Positions 1-10,948 are shown, counted from the stretch's first letter. The stretch is 64,000 nucleotides of DNA from Ixodes scapularis (GCF_016920785.2 NW_024609884.1:81447346-81511345); one strand, 5' to 3'. Notes: generated by a model not told the origin, from the sequence alone. Program-made: numbers and translations.

Positions 1-228
1 GAGGATCATTCTGTCATGTGGATGGGCCATAATGAGGCAAAAACAAAAGTTCACATTGCACACTGCGTATTTTTAGACATACGTCACGCGTTTGACTCCC
101 TTACTCATGACGTCATCGTTGCACGTCTCAAACAGCTCGGAGCCAGTGGACGTTTACTTTCATACGTGAAATCATTCCTCTCCGGCAGAACACTCAGGGT
201 GCGAATACCGCGTATGCGACGAGCAGTC
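1..228 (+). pseudogene. Non-LTR retrotransposon reverse transcriptase fragment
   Basis: The open frame reads VFLDIRHAFDSLTHDVIVAR, the reverse transcriptase motif A region with its catalytic aspartate, then LKQLGASGRLLSYVKSFLSG. It resembles R1-like LINEs of arthropods. It is cut at the left by the window and at the right by the start of the fold-back element at 229. The rest of the enzyme is absent. Confidence 0.65.
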
Positions 229-655
229 AAACTCTAAAAAAAAAAAAAAGTGCGTAGCCATTAGACTCCTTGTCACATATAAAATATAAGACACCCCCAA
301 ACTTTAGTTCGACGTACAGCGCACTGATGCCTAACTGGCGACCCTCATTTTTACGAGAGGCTCGATGACGGTGGTTTATAACATATTAAACCGCTAAAGT
401 ACGTATAAAAAACTACAAAAAAAGAACACTGAGGTTTTGCAGTAGGGCCAACAAAACCCGGACTACGTTTTTTACAGTCAGTCACACGTACATTAGCTAT
501 TTTAATAAGTTGTACAACTCGGCAATCAAGCCGCTCGTGAAAGTTGGTACCGTCGGATCAACATCAGGGCACTGTACGTCGAACTGAAGTCTTGGGGTGT
601 ATTATATGTGACAAAGTGTGTAAGAATATACTTTTTTTTTTTTTTTTAGAATATA
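229..655. mobile_element. Fold-back TIR element, ACTCTAAA-ended family
   Basis: The two halves pair over about 110 bases. Examples are TGTCACATATAA near 271 with its complement near 601-612, and TTCGACGTACAG near 307 with its complement near 572. The ends are A/T runs after ACTCTAAA. The inside (AGGTTTTGCAG and TACATTAGCTATTTTA) also matches the element at 29889, so both belong to one family. No transposase is encoded. Confidence 0.7.
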
Positions 656-1145
656 CACGAAACAGGAAAATGTACCACCTGTGCCCACCGAACGAAGACT
701 TTATCGATGATAACTCCCTTTCGCCACAAATAACCGCTGCTCACGGGTTGATGCGCATAGCACACAACAGTAACCGTATTAGTATAGATATATTTGTTCG
801 CCAAACATAATTTATTGCTCGTCACGAAAACACTTGGAAGGCTCCTGGACCGTCGTATGTCTTGAATCCCAGACTGCTGAAGAGTGATGCGTCCGCGAAG
901 TGCGCCATCAGTTTGTGCAGCAGTCCTTCTGAACTTCCGCTTTGCTTGACGTGTTAATAGGTTGATGTTGCGTCATTAATACGAAAGCCGGATGGAAATA
1001 AATGTTCACTAGCATCATAACCCTTCATCAACGTCGCGGCCATTTTGATTGTAGTTACTGTTTTTCCATCGGCGCCCCTGCTGTCCCAGTCACGTGACTT
1101 CCAGGGACAATAGGAAACGAACTTAAAGGGATGCTGAGCCATACA

Positions 1146-2926
1146 TTTCAGAGTCCATAATAAGTGGTGAACGATCTTTCCTCGAGCCAGCAGCCGCCAG
1201 CGCGCGCGAGCACACGTGACGGAACTGACGTCATAGTCCTCCATTTAAGATAAACGCAACGTTCCTAGAACAACTCAGTCGGGAAACTGCCGTAGGAGCC
1301 CGCTTTGAAAAAGTTGCTCCGATCCGTACTCGATAACCGAACTAGACGCGATCGCAACGCCGCGATTTCTCCCGCAGCGGCCACTCTGGGAACTGCACGG
1401 CTGCACGTACAGGGCCAGTCGAGTCACGCAAGGGCCGATGGCGCCATCTCGGAGTGTCGTCTGGCAGTAGCTATATAAAGCAATTTTCATGTTTTGGCTC
1501 ACCGCTCAAGGGCAGTGCTGTAACCGTATCTAGTTCGGTCTCGGTGGACGCAAGGGGTCCAGACTTCCTTGATGAGTTTCCCAACTTAGTGTTCTAGTTG
1601 CGTTGAATGACAGTGAAACGCCTGGGCTCCGGGGAAAAGGAGAATAAAGAGAGGCTTACAGTTGCGTCCGATGTAAAAGGTAGGCGATCAACTGGTCTAA
1701 CAAGCACGTAGCTTTCACTCTGACGATGAAAAGCCCGTCTGTATTACCCTTTTTCAAGGAGCCCATACATTTTACTGTCATCTTAAGCGTGTACTGGGCC
1801 CATTGCTCTTCCTTATTTATATAAATGATATCGGTTATCGCCTGAGAAGCTGTGTTCGTCTGTTTGCTGACGATCTTGTTGTTTATCGCGCTATTTCCAG
1901 TAAAGATGATTGCCTAACATTACAAGAAGACCTATTCCTAATTGAAACCTGGTGTGCCGAGTGGCTTATGTCCATTAATCATAATCAATGTAAATGTGTA
2001 TCTTTTTCTAAATCCCGTAATCCAGTAAATTACACCTATCAATTTACATCCCAGCCCATTGAAAAGGTGTCATCTTTTAAATACCTTGGCGTGCACTTAA
2101 GCTCTGACCTTTCATGGAGAACTCCCATATTGAACACATAACTTCCAGTGCTAAAAAAACTTTAGGTTTTCTAAGACGCCATCTTAGTCAAGCTTCACCG
2201 AAAATCAAACAGCTGTCATACTGCGCCCTTGTTAGATCCAAGTTGGAATACGCTTCTACCATTTGGAACCCCCATCAGGCTTACCTATTCGACATGTTAG
2301 AATCAATCCAAAACCGCGCAACTAGATTCATTCTTGCTGACTACTCACCCACGAGCACCTCTGCCCTTAAGGCTTCTTTATCATTACTTCTCCTTAGCAC
2401 TAGACGCACCGTATATAGATTGTCCTTTTTTCATAACCTGTTTTACAAGCCCTGGATTGACCATGAATTCTTCTCTTCAGCCAGTCATGTCTCCCTGCGC
2501 CGTGATCATTGCCAGAAGATAGAAATGCCCTTTGCCAAAACCAACATTTTAAAAAACTCTTCCCATTTTTTGTGTATACGGGATTGGAATGCGCTACCTG
2601 AGTCCATTGTAACAATTACTGATCATGCCTTGTTTTTAGCAGAACTTACGAAGCATATGATTGTATAATGAAGATATTGCACTGTAAAATAACAGATGTT
2701 CTTTCCACCTTTTTGTCCCTGCATTTGATTTTAATCCTTGAAGTGTTATATTGTGTTTTATGTTACCCCCCCCCCTTATGTAATGGCCCCCCAGGGGCCC
2801 TTAAGGTATAATAAATGAAATGAAATGAAATGAAATAGAGGACTATGACTCAATTTCGTTGCATGTGCTCGCGTATACTGGTTGCTGGCTCGTGTAAAGA
2901 TCGTGCACCACTTATTATGGACACTA
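1146..2926. mobile_element. Long inverted repeat split by a LINE (possible TTAA-type element)
   Basis: About 90 bases at 1146-1244 (from GTCCATAATAAGTGG to CATAGTCCTC) are repeated inverted at 2836-2926. The outer flanks continue to resemble each other, and the left one reaches TTAAAGGGATGCTGA at 1123. The LINE at about 1788-2836 lies inside, directly against the right arm. The 1245-1787 interval has no recognisable protein. Confidence 0.55.
1788..2836 (+). pseudogene. 5'-truncated LINE: C-terminal half of reverse transcriptase plus 3' tail
   Basis: It begins inside the enzyme at VLGPLLFLIYINDIGYRLRS. Catalytic motif C, RLFADDLVVY, is present, and then KYLGVHLSSDLSW. A frameshift near 2115 moves it to a second frame: LEYASTIWNPHQAYLFDMLE, SIQNRATRFI, and a stop at 2668. 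The untranslated tail has AATAAATGAAATG and ends in four to five TGAAA repeats near 2812-2836, a usual LINE 3' end. Start in the middle of the gene and a simple repeat at the 3' end indicate target-primed insertion of a truncated copy. It resembles CR1/Jockey-type elements; the clade is uncertain. Confidence 0.8.
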
Positions 2927-2959
2927 AAATGTTTGATTCAGTTTGGTTTAAGGTTTAAC

Positions 2960-3600
2960 GTATGGTTAGCGTTCGAGAAAACCGGCCCAGATAGCTTACG
3001 ATTATAGCTGAGCACTGATACTTGTTTCATGACATTTTCTTTAACGGTTCTTTCACTGGATCAATTCAGATTGGAGGCAAAGTTCATCCATGTAACAAGT
3101 TCGCTATTTTATACGAAAGTAACTTTAAAACCTAAAAATCACCGTTCTTTTGCTAAATATTGTGAATATTATTCCCTGCGGGGTAAAATATAGTAGCCTC
3201 TGGAGGAAACAATTGAGTTTTTGACACATTTCACCTCTAGCACTTCGGATTTTCTTCTTTTTTTTTTCCGGATCAGTTTTGTTTTAATATCTTTTAAAAT
3301 ACAGTTTTGTTCGTCGGTAAAATAAAACTTCAACATACAACTTAAAATAAAAATCGGAAGACTCCCCCGATAAGTTTGGTCGAATTCAAATGAAACCGCT
3401 GAAAACCGGAAATACGGAACCCTAATCATTACCCGAAGAACAAGCAAACCCAATTGGTGGTCAAATTATGTAATACGAACGTTTTGACAGCCGTGAGAGG
3501 GGATCCTGGGGGCCCCTTGTTCTTGGTGAACCGGGCCCAGAACGCCTTCTGCAAAGCAAATAGGGGGTCCAGCTACTCTTCCCTAGGTATGGGCAAATAA
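2960..3600. other. Sequence 3' of exon I, no feature recognised
   Basis: It is A/T-rich with an A/T run near 3260. The minus strand was read for a cytoplasmic or phosphatase exon in phase 2 and none was found. The open stretch on the minus strand at 3169-3453 has no recognisable motif. Confidence 0.5.
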
Positions 3601-3618
3601 CGTCCATCTAGCACTCAC

Positions 3619-3727
3619 CTGATGCAGAAGCAAATTAGGGCAGCGGACATTAACGCCAGTAGTACAAGAAGCGCCAGCACCCCCGCCAAAACTATGCTGA
3701 TCTCAGAAGTTCCATCCGTCTTTCCCA
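3619..3727 (-). CDS. Exon I: transmembrane helix and start of the cytoplasmic tail
   Basis: This 109-base exon, with acceptor TTTTACTTCGCAG and donor CAG/GTGAGT, enters in phase 1 and leaves in phase 2. It encodes GKTDGTSEISIVLAG, then a hydrophobic run VLALLVLLALMSAALICFC, and ends IR. This is one membrane-spanning helix with cysteines and an arginine at the cytoplasmic side, so the FN3 domains are outside and the tail is inside. The following exon must start in phase 2; none could be recognised between 1 and 3600. Confidence 0.8.
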
Positions 3728-3802
3728 CTGCGAAGTAAAAGATTGAACCGCGTAAACAGCACTTCGCAGTGGGCCGCGTACTTAACGTTATCTGCAACTC
3801 AC

Positions 3803-3842
3803 CCACCACCGGTTCAGACAATCGGTATCCGTAGCGAACCTC
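3803..3842 (-). CDS. Exon H: short juxtamembrane exon
   Basis: This 40-base exon, with acceptor TTCTCTTTCAG and donor GTGG/GTGAGT, enters in phase 0 and leaves in phase 1. It encodes EVRYGYRLSEPVV, which completes the membrane-proximal module after ASNFSD. The combined YGYRLSEPV matches the Y..SEP ending common just before the membrane in this receptor family. It lies only 75 bases from exon I, a very short intron for this gene. Confidence 0.75.
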
Positions 3843-3934
3843 CTGAAAGAGAATTCGAGGGATGAAAAACTTATCGAAACTGCCGCTCGTGAAACAATTC
3901 TGGGGGTGGAATGTTCATGTCTTTACAGAGGCGC

Positions 3935-4080
3935 ACTAGTTGTAGTCTGGCCCAAGTATACCCGCATGGACCGCCACTGATTTAGAATTTTCTTGGTCGC
4001 GGCAAAATTGCGAGAATAAAACAGGACTATGTTTTTCAGTCTTGTCTTTGCAAAGCTTGGTTACGTAATTGTGTGATCGA
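3935..4080. repeat. Dispersed repeat, one copy also at 56030-56165
   Basis: Matching blocks include TAGTCTGGCCC, CCGCCACTGATT or CTGCCACTGATT, GAATAAAA and GCAAAGCTTG, in the same order and orientation in both copies. No coding capacity was seen. The second copy lies in the insertion specific to unit 3, so the two copies are not explained by the tandem duplication. Confidence 0.55.
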
Positions 4081-4149
4081 AACCACGTCCCTGAGGACAT
4101 GCAGTCTAGCGCGGCTTATGAATTGAACACGAGAGCTGCGTGAGATGGG

Positions 4150-4672
4150 GAGACTCTAGTGAGGGTGGGCACAACTCAAATCCTGGAGAGCGTTTGCAAT
4201 TTAATGGCGGCGCCTGAGGGAGACGATTGGTAAAGGATATGCGCCAATGTTGCCCGCACGCGAGCAGACGCTTGCTTTGTTGCCCCATGTGCCTTTCCTC
4301 CTCTCGCCACCCAATGCAAGAGACGAATGCCTTGGCGTAGCCTTTTTCGCTTCCTTCTCGCTCCAGAAATTGCAAACGTCGAGAGGAGAAAGCAGGGCTG
4401 CCAGACAAGTAGCAACGTCCAAGATGGCGGAATTTATCATTTTTCGCGTTAAACAAATACTTTACCTATCAGAACAACACTGCTGGCTATAAAAATGTAA
4501 TCACATATACCTTCCGTAAATTATTCGAGTACATTTATGGGCTCTTATAACCACACTTAGGAAATAAAACGACCCTTTGCCCCGTAGACTCCAAGAAAAA
4601 TTTAGCAATTACATGGCGTCCGTATCCCGTGATCCCCGATTTAGCAGTTGCGCCCACCCTAACTCTTCTCAG
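4150..4672. repeat. Inverted repeat with arms of about 33 bases
   Basis: GTGAGGGTGGGCACAACTCA at 4158 pairs with GAGTTAGGGTGGGCGCAACT read from the other strand at about 4645-4670. Just to the right, a 23-base stretch at 4676-4698 (CAACTTTCCTTGGCAATGC) is repeated inverted at 4772-4794. These look like ends of small nonautonomous DNA transposons, but no target duplication could be fixed. Confidence 0.4.
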
Positions 4673-4891
4673 CTACAACTTTCCTTGGCAATGCAGTGGA
4701 GGGCAGAGGCATGCGTTTCCTATCCCATTTTGAGTGCTGGATCAGGCTGTGCGCGGGATCTCCTCAACTTACACTGCATTGCCAAGAAAAGTTGTCGCCG
4801 ATTATTGAGCCTCCCTAGTGTGAGCACTCGAATTGGGCTTGTAACAATCAATGCCTCGGCGGACACTCGCATAGTGGCACGTGTCCAACCA

Positions 4892-5095
4892 CACTCTACA
4901 AAATTCCTGCGCGTCTATTTACCCGCAAAACATTCAAAGAGCCAATCATTGTGATCTAGGAAATCAGCTAAAATTAAGTCTGCGCCGTGGCATTACGAAT
5001 TTCAAGCATGACGCTTTGCATTGCGTAGTACCACAGCGCAGACTTCACGTTTAGGTCTAAACAGACGTTCCGTCTCATCATTCGCTGAATTATCG
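4892..5095. mobile_element. Truncated fold-back element of the CACTCTAAA family
   Basis: It begins CACTCTACAAAATTCCTGCG and continues GAGCCAATCATTGTGATC, like the elements at 5512 and 21311. The inverted second half is seen only up to CTCATCATTCGCTGA. The right terminus is missing. Confidence 0.6.
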
Positions 5096-5511
5096 CCGAT
5101 GTGACAATGTGTTCGCGTATCAGTGGCGTAACAAGATGATATGACGGAAACTTTCGGGCATTGATGCCACTCGTCGGGCCGTGATCGGCTGGTCAGGGTG
5201 TCGCAGGTTGGACATTTCGCTTTACATTACAAAGTTTAAAACCCCTTAAGGAATTACGGTGCAATTGATGGAGGTGGTAATAGCCATGTTGGAGCGCTCG
5301 TCCGAACCGTAGCTCATATCGCACTGTGGGAAATGTGGATGTCCTGTTGTCTCCTCCCCGAGAGCGATTGCGCTCAAGGGAAAAGACTGAACACTATGAA
5401 ACTATGACGGAAAGTAGGTGTTCACAGTTTGCAATTTAGCATTAGGAGAGAATGGTAGGAAAACTCCTCAAAAAAAAAAAAAAAGATATCCTTTATATTG
5501 CTGTTTGACGA

Positions 5512-5757
5512 CATTCTAAACAATGCCCTTCGCGTCTACTTATTCACAAAGCACTCAAAGAGCCAATCATTGCGATCTAGGAAATCAGCTCAGCGAATGA
5601 TGAGGCGGAACATCTGTTTATACCTTAAAATTAATTCTGCAATGTGGCATTCCGCTATGCAAGCACGTCGCTCTGCATTGAGTAATGCCACAGCGCAGAC
5701 TTTATTTTTACGTCTAAACGGATGTTCCGCCTCATCATTCGACCAATACGCCCTTGC
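5512..5757. mobile_element. Fold-back element of the CACTCTAAA family, right end missing
   Basis: The left half carries GCACTCAAAGAGCCAATCAT and CTCAGCGAATGATGAGGCGG. The right half carries the complement of the latter near 5727-5743. The right terminal repeat is lost. Confidence 0.6.
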
Positions 5758-6640
5758 AAAGTCATGAACGTTCCAACCTGATATAATTTTATGACCCCTT
5801 CAACCTTGGCGGCATAGGATAGACACCAGGCCACGTACTCGCTTGTTCTGGCTCCGAGTTAACGGAATGAACGATGCTCATATTTCTCGAATTAATCTGC
5901 CGACTGCGATTGCTTACAAAGAAAAACTAAGAACAGTTTATTCGGTCATTAACGTTAGCGAGTAATTCTGAGTAGTATTTATCGGTGCCTAATAACCTGC
6001 ATTACTCACGCATACGCTAAATATTAAAAAAATTCAAAGTAAATAGCTAGCTTCCAGTTAATTTTTCTGTTATAGTCTGCCAATTTCTTAATAAAACTTT
6101 CTCCGTCATGCCAGTTAGTGCTACTCGGAATGTCGTTAGCTTTACGAAGCAGGGAGTGTGCCTCTTGCCGAGAAAAATGAATTGTAAATAAATATAAACT
6201 ATTAGTGACAATACTAAAGGGCCCTGAAGGGATATTGTGTTCCAGTGTTAGGTACTCTGGCCAAGTGCATTGAATCACGTGCTAATAAAGTATAATGGAT
6301 ATTCAATCAAGGGACGCAATATTTAAGAGCACTTTCAATGGGCATGCTCAAAACTAGCTCACACTCATAGGTTCCCAAGACCGGCAGATTAATGGTGCGG
6401 AATGCACGTAGCAAACGCTCTGTGAGAGCTCGCTGTCAGCACCCGCTGAGCAGCTACGCACTTTGCTATGGCCGCCAGGGAATACACCCTATAGTCAGGA
6501 GATTTTGAGGCTGACGTAGTGACGGAGATCAGCCCATACTGACTATGTTTGAATTACACAGGTACTGCGTGCACAGTCGACTTGAGCTTGATTACAATCA
6601 TGAAGACTCGAGTTGAGGTTCGTGTCCCATGGCTGCGGTG
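5758..6640. other. Intron sequence, nothing recognised
   Basis: It lies within the 3.8 kb intron between exons G and H. No inverted repeat, retroelement motif or convincing open frame was seen on either strand. Confidence 0.4.
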
Positions 6641-6680
6641 ACGGGAAACGCCAAACTCTCAAAAATATCCGCTTCAACAA

Positions 6681-6723
6681 GAATAAGCGACCATGTGGTG
6701 CTCCCCCACATGGTCGCTTATTC
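6681..6723. repeat. Perfect hairpin, 18-base arms
   Basis: GAATAAGCGACCATGTGG pairs with its exact complement after a 7-base loop. Weaker pairing (CTCTCAAA on both sides) extends it outward to about 6652-6741. Confidence 0.8.
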
Positions 6724-6854
6724 TCGCGCTGAAATTTGAGAGGATGAATGCTCCTTGTCTTTATCGAAAAAACCGATCTCACCAGCCTCTGCACCCTGTA
6801 GCCCCTTCGGCTACGCCACCGCTAGCTGCCGCGATTCATGCCGGGAACTTTCGT

Positions 6855-6894
6855 CTTTTTGCACGTCCAACAACCTTGTTGGACGTGCAAAAAG
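6855..6894. repeat. Perfect hairpin, 19-base arms and 2-base loop
   Basis: CTTTTTGCACGTCCAACAA is followed by CC and then its exact complement. It is the second perfect palindrome within 200 bases in this intron. Confidence 0.82.
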
Positions 6895-7600
6895 CTCTGC
6901 GCGTGCAAAGAGCGGAACGGCTTAAGACGTCTCGTGAACTGCCATCAGCCTCATATGAGCTAAACTTATGGCGGCGTCAGGCATGCATCGAACGCTCGAT
7001 GACATTGTCTATTGCTTCTGCAATGGCTAGTGCATAAAGAGAAAAAACCAACAACACCAACTAATGTCTGCATTGTGGGTTATAGGTTTGTACATATACC
7101 TTACAACCTACACGGTATCTTGAGCAGTATTTATATAAAGTAAGAAAACATTTTGGTGGTCTTTTTAATATTGCATGTTAAATGTGGCCAAATGAATATT
7201 TCAAGGGGGTTTATTACCAGTGTCTTTCCTTATAATTTCTAAATAGCACTGATATTGAATGAACCGTCTGATTTCATATAATTTTGTTAGTCTAATATGA
7301 GGTCAGAAAAAAAGGCTTTTTTTAATCTTCCGAATTCCTGAATTTACAATTTTGAGAAAATATTGGCAGCAACTTCAATTAATGTTCATAACATGTTTAG
7401 AACCCCTAACAAGAAAGAAAGCTCATATTAATCTTTCAATAAAAAATAAATCCTTTTTGTTTTTCTTCTTAAGTTACGTATGCTGGAATTTTTTTTATTG
7501 ATAATAGAACGGAGGACCGTATTTGATCCATACCTTTAACATACGTTTAACATAATTCCCCTTGCAGTGCTTATGCGCGTGTAGGGGGGGGGGGGGTGCC
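6895..7600. other. A/T-rich intron sequence, nothing recognised
   Basis: It holds poly-A and poly-T runs and a G run near 7584-7596, directly downstream of exon G's donor. No coding or repeat structure was identified. Confidence 0.4.
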
Positions 7601-7604
7601 TTAC

Positions 7605-7834
7605 ATCAGAAAAGTTGCTCGCTACAAGGAGACCGATCCGATAAGGCGTCGATTCAGTGAGAGGCGGGTTCTCGAAGCCGCCGACGACGTTCCCTGCACC
7701 CAGCACAAAGTCGGACTGTTCCCGGACCTCCTCGGGACTGAACATCGCCGCCATGTAGTAACCCAGCTGCATCTCTTGGGCGTCGCTGAAGTTGACAGGA
7801 ACGACCGGTTCTTCAACGCCCTGAGATCCTCGTA
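7605..7834 (-). CDS. Exon G: membrane-proximal module of a receptor tyrosine phosphatase-like protein
   Basis: This 230-base exon enters in phase 1 after TTTTTGTAG and leaves in phase 0 at TGAT/GTAAGG. It encodes EEPVVPVNFSDAQEMQLGYY, then AAMFSPEEVREQSDFVLGAG, GGFENPPLTESTPYRIGLLV and ASNFSD. The pattern F.(I/L)G.G....GF.N.PL...T.YR is the usual segment just outside the membrane in receptor protein tyrosine phosphatases. This is the main support for the family call. Choosing TGTAG as acceptor, not the CAG 14 bases inside, is what keeps phase 1 with exon F. Confidence 0.78.
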
Positions 7835-8490
7835 CTACAAAAATATAATATGCCCTGGAAAAAAAAGAAGAAAAAGAAACAGCCAGGATTGTTAGCCCGA
7901 GAACCGCAGTTCATAAGTGTGGACAAGTCACTCTATGTACTCACAGTTTCCTATTCGTCGCACGAAGCACATATAAGACATACAAGACTTTTCAGCGGTC
8001 CCGAATTCTTTACATGTACATCATGATCATGGCCTACCGAAGAGGTGAGTACTGCACGTGCGAAGTACTCATCTCTTTGTGTTTTCTTGCACATGCGTAA
8101 AAAAGAATATTAAGAACAGCGAAGCATCTGCGCTCATACTTTGCGACAATTACTGCAAAGGGATTGGCTTGATATCTTGTTGTTTGATTGTCGACAGTAG
8201 AAATACTGCCATGGGCTTCGTGCGTATTGCCACCGTCGAAAAAAAAAAAAAAAAACGAAGTATCTTTAAGCGAAGCGAATGCACGTGGCTTTCCTTGTAT
8301 TGTCTGTTAGATCGTGCTAACAGACACGACAAGGCAATCTGATGCTATCTACAAAGGAGCAGCCTACAGCCAAGAACCATAGCCTCCTCTATGAGCACAA
8401 AAACTGGCAGTTCGACGACGGAGCCATAGAGTTCCCGGTCGGAGATTTGGAACGCGAGGATATGGTAGCACAGAGGATTTCTCAAGGAAC

Positions 8491-8688
8491 CTGGGGTGCT
8501 ATGTTGCGCTTTTTGAACTCCCAGGAGACTAGGGAGAAGGAAATGACGTCAACGACACAGCAAACGCAGATTGGATGTTGACAGAAGAAAACGAAATCAA
8601 CACCCAATCTGCGTTTGCTGTGTCGTTGACGTCACTTCCTTCTCCCAAGTCTCTTGGGAGTCCAAAAAGCGCAACATAGCACCCCTAG
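8491..8688. mobile_element. Fold-back element with arms of about 90 bases
   Basis: TGGGGTGCTATGTTGCGC at the left pairs with GCGCAACATAGCACCCC at the right. The arms continue through AACGACACAGCAAACGCAG in each, with about six mismatches, around a 17-base centre. Such near-palindromes are typical of fold-back MITEs. It encodes nothing and sits in the intron between exons F and G. Confidence 0.7.
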
Positions 8689-8982
8689 ACGTCAACCCAC
8701 AGCTTTTGCAGCGGTGAGGACCCAAAACATGGTTTTCAAACCCGATGAGAAAAGAAGTGGTAGCGTGAGAAACACGAGGAGCACGAGCCGACATTCCATC
8801 GCTCGGGAGAAGTGTGTTTCGGCGTCTCTCCGCAGCTGGGCGCCCGTCACGTGGCCCTCCTCTCATCCGTTGTCTACCACTCTACCTTTTCAATTTCGGC
8901 GGCCGCGTCTCGTGGCGTTCTGCCAGGCTTTGTCAGTATAGAGGAGGCTATGCAAGACACATCTGGCCGCCGCAGATTACTA

Positions 8983-9190
8983 CATATCTGCACGTGCGGA
9001 AAACCACGTGCAATTGCAAGGCTACCAAAGTTACCTTCCCGCGCATGCTGCACACGAAGAACGAGTGCATCCCAAGGAAAGATTGGGAAGCTTACGTTAT
9101 GGGGCCCTTCGCGAAGTCGACCGGATTCAAGGCTATGTTGATGGTGCTGTTCACAATGTCGTTCAGCCTTGGTTCCGTTGATATCACAGG
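8983..9190 (+). pseudogene. Possible plus-strand exon or remnant, membrane protein of Patched/RND type (tentative)
   Basis: The plus strand reads KNECIPRKDWEAYVMGPFAK then STGFKAMLMVLFTMSFSLGS. A short cysteine- and base-rich stretch comes first, then a hydrophobic helix, and CACAG/GTACTG follows at 9190 as a possible donor. The layout, a polar stretch leading into a helix, recalls Patched-domain proteins, which are numerous in ticks. It could equally be chance. No partner exon was found, and it lies opposite the intron of the minus-strand gene. Confidence 0.22.
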
Positions 9191-9810
9191 TACTGCGGAG
9201 AGTTTGGTGAACGTTCATTACTGACCAATTATGGCAGGTTCCAGGCATTAGTCCAGACAGATAAACTATATGTCAAATATAGGTCGCTTATTGAAATTTA
9301 TGTTTTGTACTATAAAAACATTAAACAAACAATTAGTATTAGGCTTCAAAAATCACCAAGACGTACCCATTGCTTAAGTTATTGTATCTTGAAGCGCTCA
9401 AAGATTACGATGGTCCCTTTCAAAAATATGTGTTTGTTACCGAGATAAGAAAAACTGGTACAATACAGATTTATCCGTACTAAAATAAATATTAAATGCT
9501 CAAGAAAACTGTGTTAGACTGTTTCAATTTAGTTGTCTTTTGTGCCGTTAGTATTTCTCCCCGTTATGAACTCCAAACTGGAGTAGAAGTTTGCCGCATA
9601 TAATTGACGGAAGATCAAGCGCCGAGCAGTAAAGCAAAGAAGATGATCTTTTTCAGCATTCTCCTTGAAAACCATATAATTTTTCCAACAATTCTAATTC
9701 AAAAGCATTCGAAGAAGTTGAAGCGATCAACGAAAATTTCCCAATTAACCGTAAACAGGCTCGAGTGAGGGAGAATACAAACAATAGCCTCTCTGAGTCG
9801 CAAATTTTAC
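9191..9810. other. A/T-rich intron between exons F and G, nothing recognised
   Basis: No inverted repeat or protein motif was seen. Confidence 0.4.
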
Positions 9811-10015
9811 CTGCAGCTCTAGTGGAGATAAGGTCGCACACAGCGTCACCGAAACCGGCGGTTGTGCTGGCCTGTACGCACACCCTGTAAGTGGTTCCTG
9901 GGTAGAGATCACTCAGGTTGTACTCTCTCGTGGTGAGATCTTCGAGAACCACCGCCCTGGGACGGCTGCTGGCATTCACCGAACTGCTGAACGAATGTGT
10001 GAGAGATACGTTCAC
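9811..10015 (-). CDS. Exon F: C-terminal part of the last FN3 domain
   Basis: This 205-base exon enters in phase 0 after CGGTTCAG and leaves in phase 1 at GCAG/GTAAAA. It starts VNVSLTHSFSSSVNASSRPR and includes the strand E-F consensus YNLSDLYPGTTYRVCVQAST, then AGFGDAVCDLISTRAAG. NVS, NAS and NLS are possible N-glycosylation sites. With exon E it gives a 104-residue FN3 domain, the last clear one before the membrane. Confidence 0.83.
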
Positions 10016-10841
10016 CTGAACCGAGAAAAGGAAAGTAAATAGGTCACTCAACACGCCTCGAACAGACCAATGTGTTTAAGAGAATATTTTCTATGCCAAA
10101 ATTATGAATACATCATACCTGTCTGGGATCAGATCTGCATTTCTGAAAACGCGAACTCATTCTCTGATGCTTCTGATGTGTTATGTCTCCGACGCCAAGT
10201 CAGGCGCTAGGGCGCTGGTTGTGGGACGACGATTACGCAGATGCATCTTTGTTCCGAGAACGGGTACCAAGGGTGCAACGTCTACAGCTAAGATAATGTG
10301 GGCGAACGAGCTTGCTTGTAGGTAATGAGGTAAGGCGCTTGAAAATCGCTGCAGAATGTGTATTTATCTAGAGACAAGTCGATTTTTTATGTATCAAGGA
10401 CGACCGTACATTGACCTCACTGTGCGAGGAAAGCGTGACAAAGAACTGAACAGCCGCAAGAAAACTGTAAAGAAGAGAACTGAATTTCTTTCTGTTTCCG
10501 ACCCTGGTTTTCGTCGTTTATGTGGAAGAACGTGACCAATAATTTATTACAAACATAATTTTTTCTGCGCTTTCCAAGATATCTATATTGTGCAAACTGC
10601 CCTAAGTTTACATGCCACATGGCCCAAAAAATATGTTTGCCTGACGCTGAGATGTAACAGTGCTACGTAATTAGTTAATTACGCTGGTGTAGCTAGGCAA
10701 GGTGCAGTACTACGGTGTGATTACTGAGGATTTCGCCCGTTTTAATAGGTAACTAATAAATATCTAGTGATCCGAATACTTGCGAGAGTAGATAGACACG
10801 CAAACAAGCCCGATACGGCTCATTGTGAACAGAGAACATAC

Positions 10842-10948
10842 CCGGTAGTGCTTTAAGATTCCATTCGTTCGCTGAGGCTCGTCCCACTGAATCTTGAGGC
10901 TGTTTTCCTCTCTCCTCACGCAGCGGACGCTGGCGGGTGCATCTGGAA
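10842..10948 (-). CDS. Exon E: N-terminal part of the last FN3 domain
   Basis: This 107-base exon has acceptor GCGCGCAG and donor CCGG/GTATGT, entering in phase 1 and leaving in phase 0. It encodes PDAPASVRCVRREENSLKI then QWDEPQRTNGILKHYR. The tryptophan with following proline and NG is the typical strand B-C region of FN3. A 280-base intron separates it from exon D. Confidence 0.82.

Noticed and set aside
1..3600. Search for the cytoplasmic phosphatase domain on the minus strand
   Set aside because: No HCSAG-type signature, WPD-type loop or other PTP motif was readable in any minus-strand frame. If present, the domain lies left of the window.
4106..4456. Overlapping open frames in three frames on both strands
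   Set aside because: Several shadows of one open G/C-rich stretch with no motif; the DNA lies within an inverted repeat.
8342..8866. Open frames sharing EKE(M/V)TSTTQQTQIGC on opposite strands
   Set aside because: The shared peptide results from the arms of the fold-back element at 8491-8688, not from two related genes.
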